This document shows, piece after piece, positions 17,123 to 25,590 of a stretch of 64,000 nucleotides of DNA. This stretch comes from Palsa-892 sp963751615. GTDB taxonomy: Bacteria > Pseudomonadota > Alphaproteobacteria > Rhizobiales > Xanthobacteraceae. Numbering within the stretch: position 1 is the first letter of the stretch; every line of letters starts with the position of its first letter. The notes below the pieces were generated by a model. That model made no database searches. It was not told where the DNA came from and saw nothing but the letters and a program-made list of their open reading frames with translations. Made by a program: the position numbers and the translations under genes. The stretch spans positions 1 through 64,000 of the forward strand of contig CAVVVG010000005.1 of NCBI GenBank assembly GCA_963751615.1, written 5' to 3'.

Positions 17123-17200
17123 TCGGAAATTGTACTAGAGCGTACCCCAGCGTACTCCGCTGCAATCGGGAGACGTAGAAAAGCCAATCCGCTGCAGTGC
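17123..17200 (+). repeat. Module D, copy 1 (next to tRNA remnant)
   Basis: Sequence with GTACTAGAGCGTACCCC and a repeated GCGTAC at ten-base spacing, then CGGGAGACGTAGAAAA. The same module recurs at 44750 next to a tRNA 3' end, and in part at 63441. Confidence 0.75.
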
Positions 17201-17215
17201 ACAGGTGGTGTGGGT

Positions 17216-17434
17216 GCCGCGGGTTACACGTGGGTTACATGCTCGAGCGTCGCTCGGAGTTCAAAGCGGTGGACCAGACCGTTCAATCGGATCCCGAAGG
17301 GGTCGACGTAAAGATTCGAAAGGACTGACAAATTCCGGGGCGGATCGGATTACCGTGAAGTGATGCACATCGGGGTAAGAGCAGACATAATAATGAGAGA
17401 ACCTCACATCTACTTCTGATCCAGAGCGGCCATT
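17216..17434 (+). repeat. Composite repeat, copy 15 (C-B-P3)
   Basis: Module C, module B, GGGGTAAGAGCAGACAT and a decayed P3. Together with the tRNA remnant and module D this makes a composite of about 370 bases. Confidence 0.88.
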
Positions 17435-17610
17435 GTTACCTCGATAGACACATCTCGCTCCCGACCATAAACTCGGTCTGAAATCGTTTGAGAGTGACCT
17501 CCTAGTCAACGCTCATCAGCCGGCTGTGGGTAGAGACACTGCGTTAAAACTATTGGGACCTACCCGTGTTGATGGTCCTCCGGCTGCAAGACACCTGCGC
17601 AGGAACAGTA

Positions 17611-19164
17611 ATGATCTCTGCGGCTGAAAATCAGGCGTCGGATTCCGTCACTGCAGCGGTCTGGACCGGTTTCGCAATGATGTGCATCGGCATGTTTATG
17701 GCGATTCTTGATGTTCAGGTCGTCGCTACGTCGCTGCCGACAATCCAACAAGCGTTGAATATTGCGCAAGATCAAATGAGCTGGATCCAGACTGCATATT
17801 TGATTGCAGAAATTATCTCAATTCCGCTCACTGGGTTTTTGACGCGTGTGCTTACAATGCGGTGGCTGTTCATCGTTGCCGTGTCAGTTTTTACACTTTC
17901 GTCGATCGCTTGCGCCGCCAGCAGAAGCTTTTCGTCTTTAATCGCGTGTCGCATCTTGCAAGGATTTTCCGGCGGTACGCTGATCCCGGCGGTCTTCTCA
18001 GCAGTCTTTTTGCTTTTTCCGGTCCGGCTACAGGCGCTCGCGACTATGTTCGCCGGGGTCTTAGCCGTTCTTGCCCCGACTGTTGGGCCAATCGTGGGAG
18101 GTTGGATCACTGAGACTTATTCTTGGCCGTGGCTCTTCCTGATAAATGTTTTGCCAGGGATTATTGCCGCCTTGGTAGCATCGGTATCGTTACCGAAGGG
18201 GAGGACATCTTTCGATCAACTTCGCCATTTGGATGTGACCTCGTTAGCGCTGGGGGCGGTCGCCCTCGCAGCGCTGGAAATCGCAATTAAAGAAGCCCCA
18301 AAGCGCGGCTGGACTTCACTGCCGGCTGCTGGCCTTCTCAGCTTGTGCTTGATCACTGCGGTGGGATTTGTAGTTCGAACTCTGCGGTCACCAAAGCCGT
18401 TAGTTGACCTGCAAATCTTTCATGATCGAAACTTTTCGACCGGTTGTCTGCTCAGTTTTATACTTGGGATGGGACTTTTTGGATCGGTCTATCTCATGCC
18501 GGTTTTTCTAGCCTATGTGAGGGCGCACAACGCCCTCGAGATCGGTGAGATCATGCTGGTGACGGGCGTGGCGCAACTTACCGTTGCTCCAGTCGCGGTA
18601 ATTTTGGTACGACGTTTTGATGACCGGATTTTAACAGTGCTCGGCTTTCTGCTCTTTGGAATAGGGCTGGGTTTGAGCTCCGTTCAAACGAGAGCCACAG
18701 ACTTCGATGAAATGTTCTGGCCTCAGTTGGTGCGCGGCTGCGCCATCATGTTTTGCATTCTACCTCCCACACAGCTTGCCCTCGGGCAATTGGCAAAGAC
18801 TGCCGTCGCCGATGCTAGTGGTTTGTTCAACCTTATGCGCAATCTCGGCGGTGCTATTGGAATTGCGATAATCGATACTGTCATTTACACACGTGCGCCC
18901 GAACATGCGCGGACACTCATCAATCGTCTTACTGCTGGTGATTTGGATACAGCGAGAACCCTCGGCATCCCACCTGAAGTTTTCGGGCCCGCGCTGCTCG
19001 CCCCCGAAATGCAGGCCATGTTGGCTCCGATTATCGACAAGGTGGCCTTTGTCGAAGTTATAAACGAAGCTTGGGCTCTGGTCGCATTGACGACGCTTGC
19101 CGCACTTGTTGTCGTACCGTTGGCAAGAGGTACGCCGAGGCCTGAGGCAGTCGGGCTATATTAG
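17611..19164 (+). CDS. MFS drug exporter, DHA2 (EmrB/QacA) family
   Basis: Inner-membrane proton antiporter of 517 residues with about 14 transmembrane helices, the DHA2 topology. Motifs: MFMAILDVQVVATSLPTIQQ in helix 1, SWIQTAYLIAEIISIPLTG, the motif-C-like GPIVGGWITETYSWPWLFLINVLPG around 145-165, and late helices LFNLMRNLGGAIGIAIIDT. I start at MISAAENQASDS; longer in-frame starts exist but lack family similarity. There is no membrane-fusion (EmrA) partner or regulator beside it, so the substrate cannot be inferred. It is likely monocistronic. Confidence 0.9.
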   Translation: MISAAENQASDSVTAAVWTGFAMMCIGMFMAILDVQVVATSLPTIQQALNIAQDQMSWIQTAYLIAEIISIPLTGFLTRVLTMRWLFIVAVSVFTLSSIACAASRSFSSLIACRILQGFSGGTLIPAVFSAVFLLFPVRLQALATMFAGVLAVLAPTVGPIVGGWITETYSWPWLFLINVLPGIIAALVASVSLPKGRTSFDQLRHLDVTSLALGAVALAALEIAIKEAPKRGWTSLPAAGLLSLCLITAVGFVVRTLRSPKPLVDLQIFHDRNFSTGCLLSFILGMGLFGSVYLMPVFLAYVRAHNALEIGEIMLVTGVAQLTVAPVAVILVRRFDDRILTVLGFLLFGIGLGLSSVQTRATDFDEMFWPQLVRGCAIMFCILPPTQLALGQLAKTAVADASGLFNLMRNLGGAIGIAIIDTVIYTRAPEHARTLINRLTAGDLDTARTLGIPPEVFGPALLAPEMQAMLAPIIDKVAFVEVINEAWALVALTTLAALVVVPLARGTPRPEAVGLY

Positions 19165-19220
19165 TGAAAGCCGTGCGAAATCGGGATAACCGAATTCTGC
19201 GCATTTCCGACACCGAGTGC

Positions 19221-19248
19221 ATGTCCGCTTCTGGCACGAAGCGGACTT
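19221..19248 (+). repeat. Solitary P1 hairpin
   Basis: P1 with loop CTGGCACG, followed by the CGCGACGCG right flank that also follows many P3 hairpins. Confidence 0.85.
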
Positions 19249-19311
19249 CCGCGACGCGAAGAATTATTCAAGAGCGTCGCTATTGAAGGATCGAGAACGA
19301 TTGTACGATTA

Positions 19312-19344
19312 GCTGCCGCCGGGTGAGATTTATCCGGCGGCAGC
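19312..19344 (-). terminator. Strong hairpin, possible terminator of the Gly/Tyr-rich gene
   Basis: Eleven-base-pair perfect stem GCTGCCGCCGG / CCGGCGGCAGC around an eleven-base loop, 25 bases 3' of the reconstructed stop of the minus-strand gene. There is no clear U-run, so termination is likely but not certain. Confidence 0.5.
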
Positions 19345-19368
19345 TGCGTGTCGGAGTTCAGCTTCTAC

Positions 19369-19958
19369 TCAATAGTAATTATTGTAATTATAGTCGCAGT
19401 AGAGCCGACCCCAATTGTCGTAATAGCAAGGTTGTCCATAGCCGTAGTAGTAGGGATAGGCACTTGCAGCAACGAGGCCGAGTCCGATTGCGCCAAGTCC
19501 GACGCCCCAACCGCAACCCCACCAACCACAGTTATTCCAGCCGCCATTATTCCAGCCGCCATTATTCCATCCGCCATTCCAACGATTGCCACTCCAACGG
19601 TTCCCTCCCTGCCAACGGCCAATATTCCCGCCATGCCAACGGCCAATATTTCCAACGCGGCCAATATTTCCAACACGGTTAAAATTCCAACGCGGCTAAT
19701 ATTTCCTACGCGGTTAAAACTCCCCACGCGGCCAATATTTCCTACGTGGCCAATATGCCCCACGCTACCATGACCCATGCTGCCATGACCCATGCTGCCA
19801 TGACCCATGTGGCCACCCTTCACATCCGTCGTCGTATCAGGGGCCGATTGTTTTACCGACAAACCATTGGATGCGAGCGGCAAGGCGATCGTCGGACTGA
19901 CCGCTCCAAATAGGATGACCCCCGCGGCACCTCCCGCGATCAACTTTTTCAAACGCAT
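19369..19958 (-). pseudogene. Gly/Asn/Tyr-rich secreted protein (frameshifted)
   Basis: A signal peptide (LKKLIAGGAAGVILFGAVSP) leads into a low-complexity region: MGHGS repeats, then GNIGRVG-type repeats. The uninterrupted frame then becomes an implausible Leu/Ile/Ala string. Shifting by one base in the short A/T run at 19681-19686 restores a regular series (NIGRVGNIGRWHGG, NRWNGGWNNGGWNNGG) and a tail typical of this class, WGVGLGAIGLGLVAAASAYP then YYYGYGQPCYYDNWG and a Tyr/Asn-rich end, stopping at 19369. So one base was lost. Proteins of this composition are common, secreted and uncharacterised in Hyphomicrobiales. Confidence 0.75.
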
Positions 19959-20142
19959 TGTGATGTCCTTTCACTGTAACGCCCCGCTCGACTAGACACC
20001 CGCCCAGATGAACTGTTGATGAATTTAGTATTGCCCGAGTCCAAAGGCTTTGATCTGCGTTGACCACTGAAAAATACCGTAGAATTCAAGACCAAATTGT
20101 GTCAGCTGAGGCTAACAGCTGTTTCATCCAGCCACGGATTTG
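19959..20142. other. Intergenic region, nothing recognised
   Basis: Divergent promoter space between the Gly/Tyr-rich gene and the Spy-like gene. I see no open frame, tRNA or repeat here until the P1 hairpin at 20143. Confidence 0.5.
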
Positions 20143-20180
20143 ATGTCTGCTATTGGCACAAAGCAGACATTCGCGACGCG
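20143..20180 (+). repeat. Solitary P1 hairpin with CGCGACGCG flank
   Basis: P1 (arms ATGTCTGCT / AGCAGACAT) and the conserved right flank, 90 bases upstream of the Spy-like gene. Confidence 0.85.
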
Positions 20181-20269
20181 ACAATTTGTTTGAATGAACC
20201 GATAACTCATAGTGGTTATGTTCATTAAACTGAACCCATGGGAGTTGAGTATCTTGAGGAGGTGTCACG

Positions 20270-20722
20270 ATGAATAAATTGCTCATGCTTGCCGCGACTG
20301 TGGCCGCGCTCGGATCGGCCATTCCCGCGCTAAGCCAACCAGCCGGTGAAAATCGCTCCAGCGTGCCAACCGTGAACCAGATCATAGACCACGAGGCGGC
20401 ACGTTTAGCACAACTTAAGGCGGATCTCCTGCTTACTTCCGAGCAGGAAGGGGACTGGAGCAATCTCGAAAAGGCGCTGCGCGAGATCACAAAGCGCCGT
20501 GCCGACCACATAGTCGCAGCCCATGCGGATAAACCGAGCAACTCGCGTACTCCGCCGACACTGATTGAGGTCATGCGCCGCGCCGCCAATTCCATGCGCG
20601 AACAGGCTGATGATCTCAAGATCACCGCCGACGCCGCAGAGCCGCTTTACGGTAAGCTCAACGACCAGCAGAAGCGGATTTTTACTGCTTATTTCGAACA
20701 ATCGTCTGGCCGGCGCCGCTGA
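20270..20722 (+). CDS. Spy/CpxP-like LTXXQ periplasmic protein
   Basis: Periplasmic protein of 150 residues with a signal peptide ending ALSQP. It carries two degenerate LTxxQ motifs, LLTSEQEGDWSNLEKAL near 60 and GKLNDQQKRIFTAYFEQ near 130, the hallmark of the Spy/CpxP fold of helical cradles that hold unfolded proteins or sense envelope stress. The start is well supported by GAGGAGGTG 7 bases upstream. There is no adjacent two-component system, so a chaperone role is a family inference only. Confidence 0.85.
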   Translation: MNKLLMLAATVAALGSAIPALSQPAGENRSSVPTVNQIIDHEAARLAQLKADLLLTSEQEGDWSNLEKALREITKRRADHIVAAHADKPSNSRTPPTLIEVMRRAANSMREQADDLKITADAAEPLYGKLNDQQKRIFTAYFEQSSGRRR

Positions 20723-20729
20723 AGATCCG

Positions 20730-20919
20730 GTTTTGGCACGAAACTGTCCGATGCATGTACGTAATTGGGGTAAAGCAGACATCATAATGAGAGAGCGTCA
20801 TGTCCGCTATTGGCACAAAGCAGACATGGAAGGGTTGCTGACGATTGTCTGCTTTTGGGGGTAAAGCGGACATCAACTTTGGAGGCCGTCATGTCCGCTT
20901 TTGACCCAAAGCGGACATT
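20730..20919 (+). repeat. Repeat cluster, copy 18 (two units in tandem)
   Basis: A decayed P1-P2 is followed by a complete P1-P2-P3, giving two head-to-tail units. They fill half of the 387-base gap; the other half (20920-21109) shows no recognisable feature. Confidence 0.88.
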
Positions 20920-21109
20920 GGCCCTACGTAATTGAGTTGGCTTTGGGCCCGGCAGCGTGGCCGATGCGCCGCGGATCATGCTCCTTGTTGGCCAATGCGA
21001 AGCCGCGGGCGTGTCTGAGCATGTGTGGCAGGCATTTGACGCAGGTCAATCGCAGAAGTTTTGATCGCCGTATCATCATTTTGTCAGTCCATAAACAAGA
21101 GGTTTAGCG

Positions 21110-21319
21110 ATGTACGCGCTCATCATAGTAGTTGCGGTACTTTCTCCGGCGACTGGCGCCGTTACGCCGGTCGGCGTCACTTCTCAGATGGTTGGAAAAT
21201 TTAAAAACTTAGATCAGTGCAAGGCGGCCGCGAGTGAGCAAGGCGCTGGAGGGGCCATCTCAGATCTAAGTCTTTCAAGAGGAATCTACTGGCTCTGCGC
21301 ATACGCGGGCGCGAGATAA
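21110..21319 (+). CDS. Small secreted hypothetical protein
   Basis: 69-residue protein with a short hydrophobic N-terminus (MYALIIVVAVLSPATGAV) and two cysteines (DQCKAA and WLCAYAG). It resembles the many small, probably exported alphaproteobacterial proteins with a MxxKFxNLDQCKAAA pattern, where two cysteines form a disulfide. The start has AAGAGG about 7 bases upstream. No function is known. Confidence 0.65.
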   Translation: MYALIIVVAVLSPATGAVTPVGVTSQMVGKFKNLDQCKAAASEQGAGGAISDLSLSRGIYWLCAYAGAR

Positions 21320-21354
21320 TTTCACTGAACCGGGGCGCGCGGGTTGGATGCAGG

Positions 21355-21538
21355 AATGTCCGCTTCTGGAACAAAGCGGACGTTTAAGTGCCTCCGATCG
21401 ATGTCCGCTTTCGGGGGTAAAGCAGACATCGCAATGAGAGAGCGTCGCTCGCAGTTCACAGCGGCGAACCAGACCGCTCGATCGGATCCCGAAGGGGTCG
21501 CCGTAAAATTTCGAAAAGACTGACAAATTTCGGGGCGC
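21355..21538 (+). repeat. Composite repeat, copy 19 (P1-P2-B)
   Basis: P1, P2 and a B module truncated after TGACAAATTTCGGGGCG; P3 is lost. The rest of the gap up to 21703 is A+T-rich promoter-like DNA (runs of AATAATATAATGG) for the ABC operon. Confidence 0.88.
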
Positions 21539-21703
21539 GACTCCCCTCCTTTGCAATCCGGCCGATGAACAAAAATAATACAATAATATAATGGGAATAT
21601 TTTAATATCCACTGCGTTTGGTTGCATAAATGTTGCCGGGCGGATAAGCGTTCGGGCCCCATAGGTTTAATAACAATCTGTCGCAAAATTCGGAGGTGAC
21701 CCT

Positions 21704-22753
21704 ATGTCACGCTTAGTTTCCTCGCACCTCAATATCAGCAGGTTTTGCCTGGCAAGTGCCGTCGTCGCCTTCGCGCTGATCACCTGCGCAGTTAAGGCGC
21801 AGACGCCAACCACTACCATTCGTGTCGGTTATATCCCGGTGATGGGGGTAGCTCAGGTATTCGTCGCCGACGGTGAGGGTTGGGCCAAAGAGAAAAGTCT
21901 CGACATTAAGTTTTCCAGCTTCGAGTTGGGCCCCAACATGATTCAGGCGCTGTCTTCCGGTACACTGGACGTTTATGTCGCCGGTCTAGCGCCGCTTTTG
22001 GTACTTCGCTCGAAAGGTTTTGACGTTCGCGTCGTCGCCGCGACAGTTGTTGAGGAAATGGGTGTTGCGGCCGGTCCAGCGCTTGCGCCTCTATTCAACG
22101 GGGGCAAGGGCACGGCTGAAGGCTTTAAGGCTTTCCACGAAAAGAACGGCCGTCCAGCAAAACTTGCGACGCAGCCGATCGGCTCCGGCCCGAATGCGAC
22201 GCTGCAATACTGGCTGTGGGAAGTGCTGAAAGTCGACAAGGCTGATGTTGAAATCATCGAAATGGGGATCGATGCAACCCAGCGCGCGATCCTCACCGGC
22301 GCGGTCGAAGGTGGAAACATTCGTGAGCCTGCTTCGACAATCGCGTTGAAACAAAACCCGAATATCAAGTTGATCGCTACCGGTGCCGACATGTTTCCAG
22401 ATTTCCCCGGCGTTGTCATCGCAGTGTCGGGCACGTTCGCGGATAAGAATCCGAAGGCGGTTGAGGATCTAGTCAGCGTAGTGGTCCGCGCCACCAAGGA
22501 ACTTCAAGAAAATCCCGCAAAAGTGGCGCCTTTAGTCGGCGTTGGTCTCGGCAAAGGGATCATCTCGGATGACATCATCCTCGCCGCACTTAAATCGCCG
22601 CAAACAAAATTCACGTCCGATCCGCGCCGCATCATCGAATCCACGAAGAAGTTGCAGGACTTCCAGGTGAAGATCGGCGCGCTGAGAAAGGCCGAACCGC
22701 TCGATGGTTTATTCGTGACGTCCTTCTACGACAAAGCTGTCGCCGGAAACTGA
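21704..22753 (+). CDS. ABC transporter substrate-binding protein (SsuA/TauA/NMT1-like)
   Basis: Periplasmic solute receptor of 349 residues, first gene of a three-gene importer operon. A signal peptide covers about residues 1-35 (LASAVVAFALITCAVKAQT). The mature protein fits the NMT1/SsuA two-lobe fold: RVGYIPVMGVAQVFVADGEG, FSSFELGPNMIQALSSGTLD near 80, and LKVDKADVEIIEMGIDATQR in the second lobe. A ribosome-binding site GGAGGTG precedes the start. Relatives bind aliphatic sulfonates, taurine, nitrate or thiamine precursors; none can be chosen from sequence here, since no sulfonatase or nitrate gene is adjacent. Confidence 0.9.
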   Translation: MSRLVSSHLNISRFCLASAVVAFALITCAVKAQTPTTTIRVGYIPVMGVAQVFVADGEGWAKEKSLDIKFSSFELGPNMIQALSSGTLDVYVAGLAPLLVLRSKGFDVRVVAATVVEEMGVAAGPALAPLFNGGKGTAEGFKAFHEKNGRPAKLATQPIGSGPNATLQYWLWEVLKVDKADVEIIEMGIDATQRAILTGAVEGGNIREPASTIALKQNPNIKLIATGADMFPDFPGVVIAVSGTFADKNPKAVEDLVSVVVRATKELQENPAKVAPLVGVGLGKGIISDDIILAALKSPQTKFTSDPRRIIESTKKLQDFQVKIGALRKAEPLDGLFVTSFYDKAVAGN

Positions 22754-22755
22754 AA

Positions 22756-23508
22756 ATGGGACGAAGCCTGGAATTTACGCTTGCGGCGCTGGGTTTTATA
22801 GTTTTCCTATTGTTGTGGGAAGCGCTTCCATGGTTCGGTACCATCAGCGCCGACTTGCTGCCGCCCCCGAGCGCTTTGCCGGGGGCATTTTATCGCGAGC
22901 TGAGATCCGGTATTTGGCTTGCTGCACTTGAATCGAGCCTCAGTCATTATTTGCTTGGACTGGTGATCGGCTGCGCGCTTGGCGTTCTGCTCGGTCTGCT
23001 CACCGGCTTGTGGCATTCGGTGGAAGCGACGCTGTCGTGGGTCGTGCGTATCTTGCGGCCAATCCCAGGTCTCGCGTGGGTGCCGTTCGCTATCCTGTGG
23101 TTCGGAATCGAGCCTGCGGCTGCGGTGTTCATCATCGGTATCGGCGTCTTCTGGATTTCCTATTTCGCCGCACTTTCCGCCGTTCATGCAGTGGATCGCG
23201 ATCTGATCGAGGTGGCCGACGCCTTCGGTTTCAAGCGTGCGGATCAGAGGCTTCGCAAGGTCATTCTTCCCGCGGCCACACCCGGTATTCTGGGCGGACT
23301 CCGTACGGCAATCGGCCAGGCATGGATGGCGGTAGTAGCGGCGGAGATTTTCGGCGTTCCGGGACTCGGAAATCGCATGATGCAGGCCTCGAACCTGCTC
23401 GCGAGTGATATCGTTGTGATTTACATGGCCACGATGGCATTACTTTACGGCCTGATCGATACCGCCTTCGTTGCCATGCAGAACAGGTTGCTTAAATGGA
23501 AGCAATAA
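22756..23508 (+). CDS. ABC transporter permease (SsuC/TauC-like)
   Basis: Inner-membrane permease of 250 residues with six predicted helices. The cytoplasmic EAA loop that contacts the ATPase is visible: VADAFGFKRADQRLRKVILP and AATPGILGGLRTAIGQAW. The late segment AAEIFGVPGLGNRMMQAS is typical of the nitrate/sulfonate/taurine permease family. It starts 2 bases after the receptor gene and overlaps the ATPase gene by 13 bases, so the three are translationally coupled. Confidence 0.92.
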   Translation: MGRSLEFTLAALGFIVFLLLWEALPWFGTISADLLPPPSALPGAFYRELRSGIWLAALESSLSHYLLGLVIGCALGVLLGLLTGLWHSVEATLSWVVRILRPIPGLAWVPFAILWFGIEPAAAVFIIGIGVFWISYFAALSAVHAVDRDLIEVADAFGFKRADQRLRKVILPAATPGILGGLRTAIGQAWMAVVAAEIFGVPGLGNRMMQASNLLASDIVVIYMATMALLYGLIDTAFVAMQNRLLKWKQ

Positions 23509-24254
23509 TTGAGCTGCACAAGCTCGGGCTTTCATTCGTGCGTGACGGCCGAACAACCGTAGTCCTGCATGATCTTACGATCGCGATTGAGCCCAACGAA
23601 TTTCTTGCGGTCGTCGGCCCGTCGGGTGTAGGCAAATCAACTCTGCTCCGCGTGATTGCCGGACTTCTGAAGCCACAAACTGGGAAGATGGTGCTTCGCG
23701 CCCAACCAATGCGCGGGCGGCTGGCTGTTGCGCTCGTGTTCCAAGATGCACGGCTACTTCCTTGGCGTACGGTGTTCGACAATGTCGGCTTCGGCTTGGA
23801 GCACGGCGGCGTATCAAGGGTCGAGCGCAAGCAGCACGTTGAGGAAGCGCTCACGCTTGTCGGACTTTCCGCCTATGCGGCGAGCTATCCGCACGAATTA
23901 TCAGGTGGCCAGCGCCAGCGCGTTTCGCTTGCTCGCGCGCTCGCAGTCGATCCGCAAGTACTGTTGATGGATGAACCGTTTTCGGCGCTCGACGCGATCA
24001 CGCGCGAGGGTTTGCAGGATGAATTGATTCGCATTCGTGCGAAGACGCAAAAGACCATCCTGTTTGTCACCCACGACATCGAGGAGGCCGTCTATCTCGC
24101 CGACCGTATCATCGCGCTTGTCGGGCAACCAGCCTTTCCCGCAATGACGGTTGAAGTTGAGACGTCACACCCGCGCAAACGCAACGATCCGACGGTGATG
24201 AACGTAGTGGGCCAAATACGCGGTGAGCTTTCGGCCGCGGCGGCGGCACTTTGA
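23496..24254 (+). CDS. ABC transporter ATP-binding protein (SsuB/TauB-like)
   Basis: Cytoplasmic ATPase of 252 residues powering the importer. Walker A GPSGVGKST near 48, Q-loop LVFQDARLLPW, signature LSGGQRQR near 135, Walker B VLLMDEPFSALD, and the switch histidine in VTHDIEEAVYLADR are all intact. It closes the operon and its start overlaps the permease end. No regulator is linked. Confidence 0.93.
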   Translation: MEAIIELHKLGLSFVRDGRTTVVLHDLTIAIEPNEFLAVVGPSGVGKSTLLRVIAGLLKPQTGKMVLRAQPMRGRLAVALVFQDARLLPWRTVFDNVGFGLEHGGVSRVERKQHVEEALTLVGLSAYAASYPHELSGGQRQRVSLARALAVDPQVLLMDEPFSALDAITREGLQDELIRIRAKTQKTILFVTHDIEEAVYLADRIIALVGQPAFPAMTVEVETSHPRKRNDPTVMNVVGQIRGELSAAAAAL

Positions 24255-24273
24255 GCATTTTTTCGCATCTTCG

Positions 24274-24418
24274 CCGGCGGACCAGACCGCTCGATCGGTT
24301 CCCGAAGAGGTCGGCGTAGAGATTCAAAAGCACTGACAAATTCCGGGGCGGATAGGATTGCCGTGAAGGAGCGATGCGCGTCGGAGTTAAGAGCAGACAT
24401 TATAATGAGAGGGCGTCG
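24274..24418 (+). repeat. Repeat copy 20 (B module with P2 tail)
   Basis: B module beginning at GGACCAGACCGCTCGATCGG, ending with GAGTTAAGAGCAGACATTATAATGAGAGGGCGTC; P1 and P3 are absent. Confidence 0.85.
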
Positions 24419-24432
24419 CGTGGCGACGACTT

Positions 24433-24588
24433 TTAACTGACAAAATGATATATCGCGTTGAGGCCGATCAGGCCTGTTACGATAAGGTAGAGAGCGACGA
24501 TAAAGTTCAGCAGTCTTGGAATAATTAGTATCAAAATGCCGGCGATAAGAGCGACGAGTGGCGTGAGATGAGCAACGGTAAGAGTCAT
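24433..24588 (-). CDS. DUF3096 small membrane protein
   Basis: 51-residue hydrophobic protein, MTLTVAHLTPLVALIAGILI at the start, with two adjacent membrane segments separated by PRLLN, as in DUF3096. The start codon is fixed by AGGAG seven bases upstream; the frame extends higher only by chance. Such proteins are widespread and uncharacterised, often stress-induced. It is near another tiny membrane protein on the same strand. Confidence 0.8.
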   Translation of the reverse strand: MTLTVAHLTPLVALIAGILILIIPRLLNFIVALYLIVTGLIGLNAIYHFVS

Positions 24589-24728
24589 TTTAGAACTCCT
24601 GCGATAGTGAAAAAGACTGACCTGACAAAAGATCAAGACACCACAATATTTGACGGCCGCCGAGTGCGACCAAGACCGCGAATTGACGGTTCTTTTAAGC
24701 TGCAGCGTTCGACGTTCCGCCTGTCAGA

Positions 24729-24893
24729 TCAAAGCCGACCCATGACAAGCAGTACGACGACTATGATCAAGATAACGCCGAGAAGACCGATGCCGCCATG
24801 ACCGAAGCCGTAGCCGTAGCCGCCGAAGCGGCCACTAAAGCCGCCGAGCAGGAAAATGATGAGAATGATGACGAGGATGGTACCAAGCGACAT
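24729..24893 (-). CDS. DUF3309-like small membrane protein
   Basis: 54-residue protein, MSLGTILVIILIIFLLGGFS at the start, a Gly/Tyr-rich middle (GRFGGYGYGFGHGGIG) and a second hydrophobic stretch ending LLVMGRL. This is the DUF3309 pattern of two helices around a glycine-rich turn. GAGGAGATAGATT precedes the ATG. It is easily missed because of its length. It lies 140 bases upstream of, and in the same direction as, the DUF3096 gene; the two may be co-transcribed. Confidence 0.75.
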   Translation of the reverse strand: MSLGTILVIILIIFLLGGFSGRFGGYGYGFGHGGIGLLGVILIIVVVLLVMGRL

Positions 24894-25077
24894 AATCTAT
24901 CTCCTCTTGCAGCCTTCGACTAAAAGTTAAGCCACTTCGCTCCTTGCTCAATGTTTCCCGGATGACGCGAGGGACAATCCAAGAATCGCGCAATTACTTC
25001 TTCTTAATTAATATACTACTTTTGCCGATGCTCAGTCACATTGAGATGAATCAAATAATATCTTTGGTCAGCAGACC

Positions 25078-25479
25078 ATGAATCGCAATGTTCTTTACCT
25101 CGCTATTGGTGCGGTCGCCCTCGCTACCGTATTCTTCGGTTACCAACTCTACCAGGAGCGGCAGAAGACCACCGGCGTCGAGTGCGGTCTTGCATCGGTC
25201 TATTCAACTGTGAGCGAAGAGACTGCAAGCGGCGAAGATACTCGTGAGCAAGATTTGACTGCCGCTCACCGGTCGCTACCATTCGGGACGCTGGTCCGCG
25301 TCGACAATCGAGAAAATGGGCGCTCGGCGGTGGTGCGGATTACCGATCGTGGCCCTTTCATCACCAGAAGAATACTTGACGTATCTCAGGTTGCCGCACG
25401 CAAACTCGGATTTTCTGGACTGGCGCAGGTTTGTCTCACCATCCAGACAATCCCGAGAATCGGCGCGCAAGGGAACTGA
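25078..25479 (+). CDS. RlpA-like double-psi beta-barrel protein
   Basis: 133-residue protein with one N-terminal membrane anchor (VLYLAIGAVALATVFFGYQL) and a periplasmic RlpA-type double-psi beta-barrel: GLASVYS, AAHRSLPFGTLVRVDNRENG, VVRITDRGPFITRRILDVSQ, AARKLGF. RlpA proteins bind or cleave peptidoglycan lacking stem peptides. The catalytic Asp of the barrel (in ITDRGP) is present, but the protein lacks the SPOR domain of full-length septal RlpA, so localisation at the septum is not expected. The start lacks a strong ribosome-binding site. Confidence 0.83.
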   Translation: MNRNVLYLAIGAVALATVFFGYQLYQERQKTTGVECGLASVYSTVSEETASGEDTREQDLTAAHRSLPFGTLVRVDNRENGRSAVVRITDRGPFITRRILDVSQVAARKLGFSGLAQVCLTIQTIPRIGAQGN

Positions 25480-25489
25480 ATTATGACCA

Positions 25490-25527
25490 ATGTCCGCTTT
25501 TTACCCAAAGCGGACATATGCGACGCG
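25490..25527 (+). repeat. Solitary P3 hairpin with CGACGCGG flank
   Basis: P3 followed by the conserved flank and then directly by the porin terminator; the same arrangement recurs at 45608-45673. Confidence 0.85.
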
Positions 25528-25531
25528 GAAA

Positions 25532-25561
25532 CAAAACAAAAGCCCCGGACGATACCGGGGC
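25532..25561 (-). terminator. Rho-independent terminator of the porin gene
   Basis: Stem GCCCCGG / CCGGGGC with a six-base loop; on the minus strand it is followed by TTTTGTTTTG. It may also stop plus-strand transcription from the RlpA-like gene. Confidence 0.85.
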
Positions 25562-25590
25562 CTGAACATCGCATCCCGCGACCGTTTCAC

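Noticed and set aside
19323..19773. Plus-strand frames rich in Ser/Arg/Asn or Pro/Thr/Ile at 19.3-19.8 kb
   Set aside because: They are antisense to the Gly/Asn/Tyr-rich secreted protein; the periodicity comes from its coding repeats.
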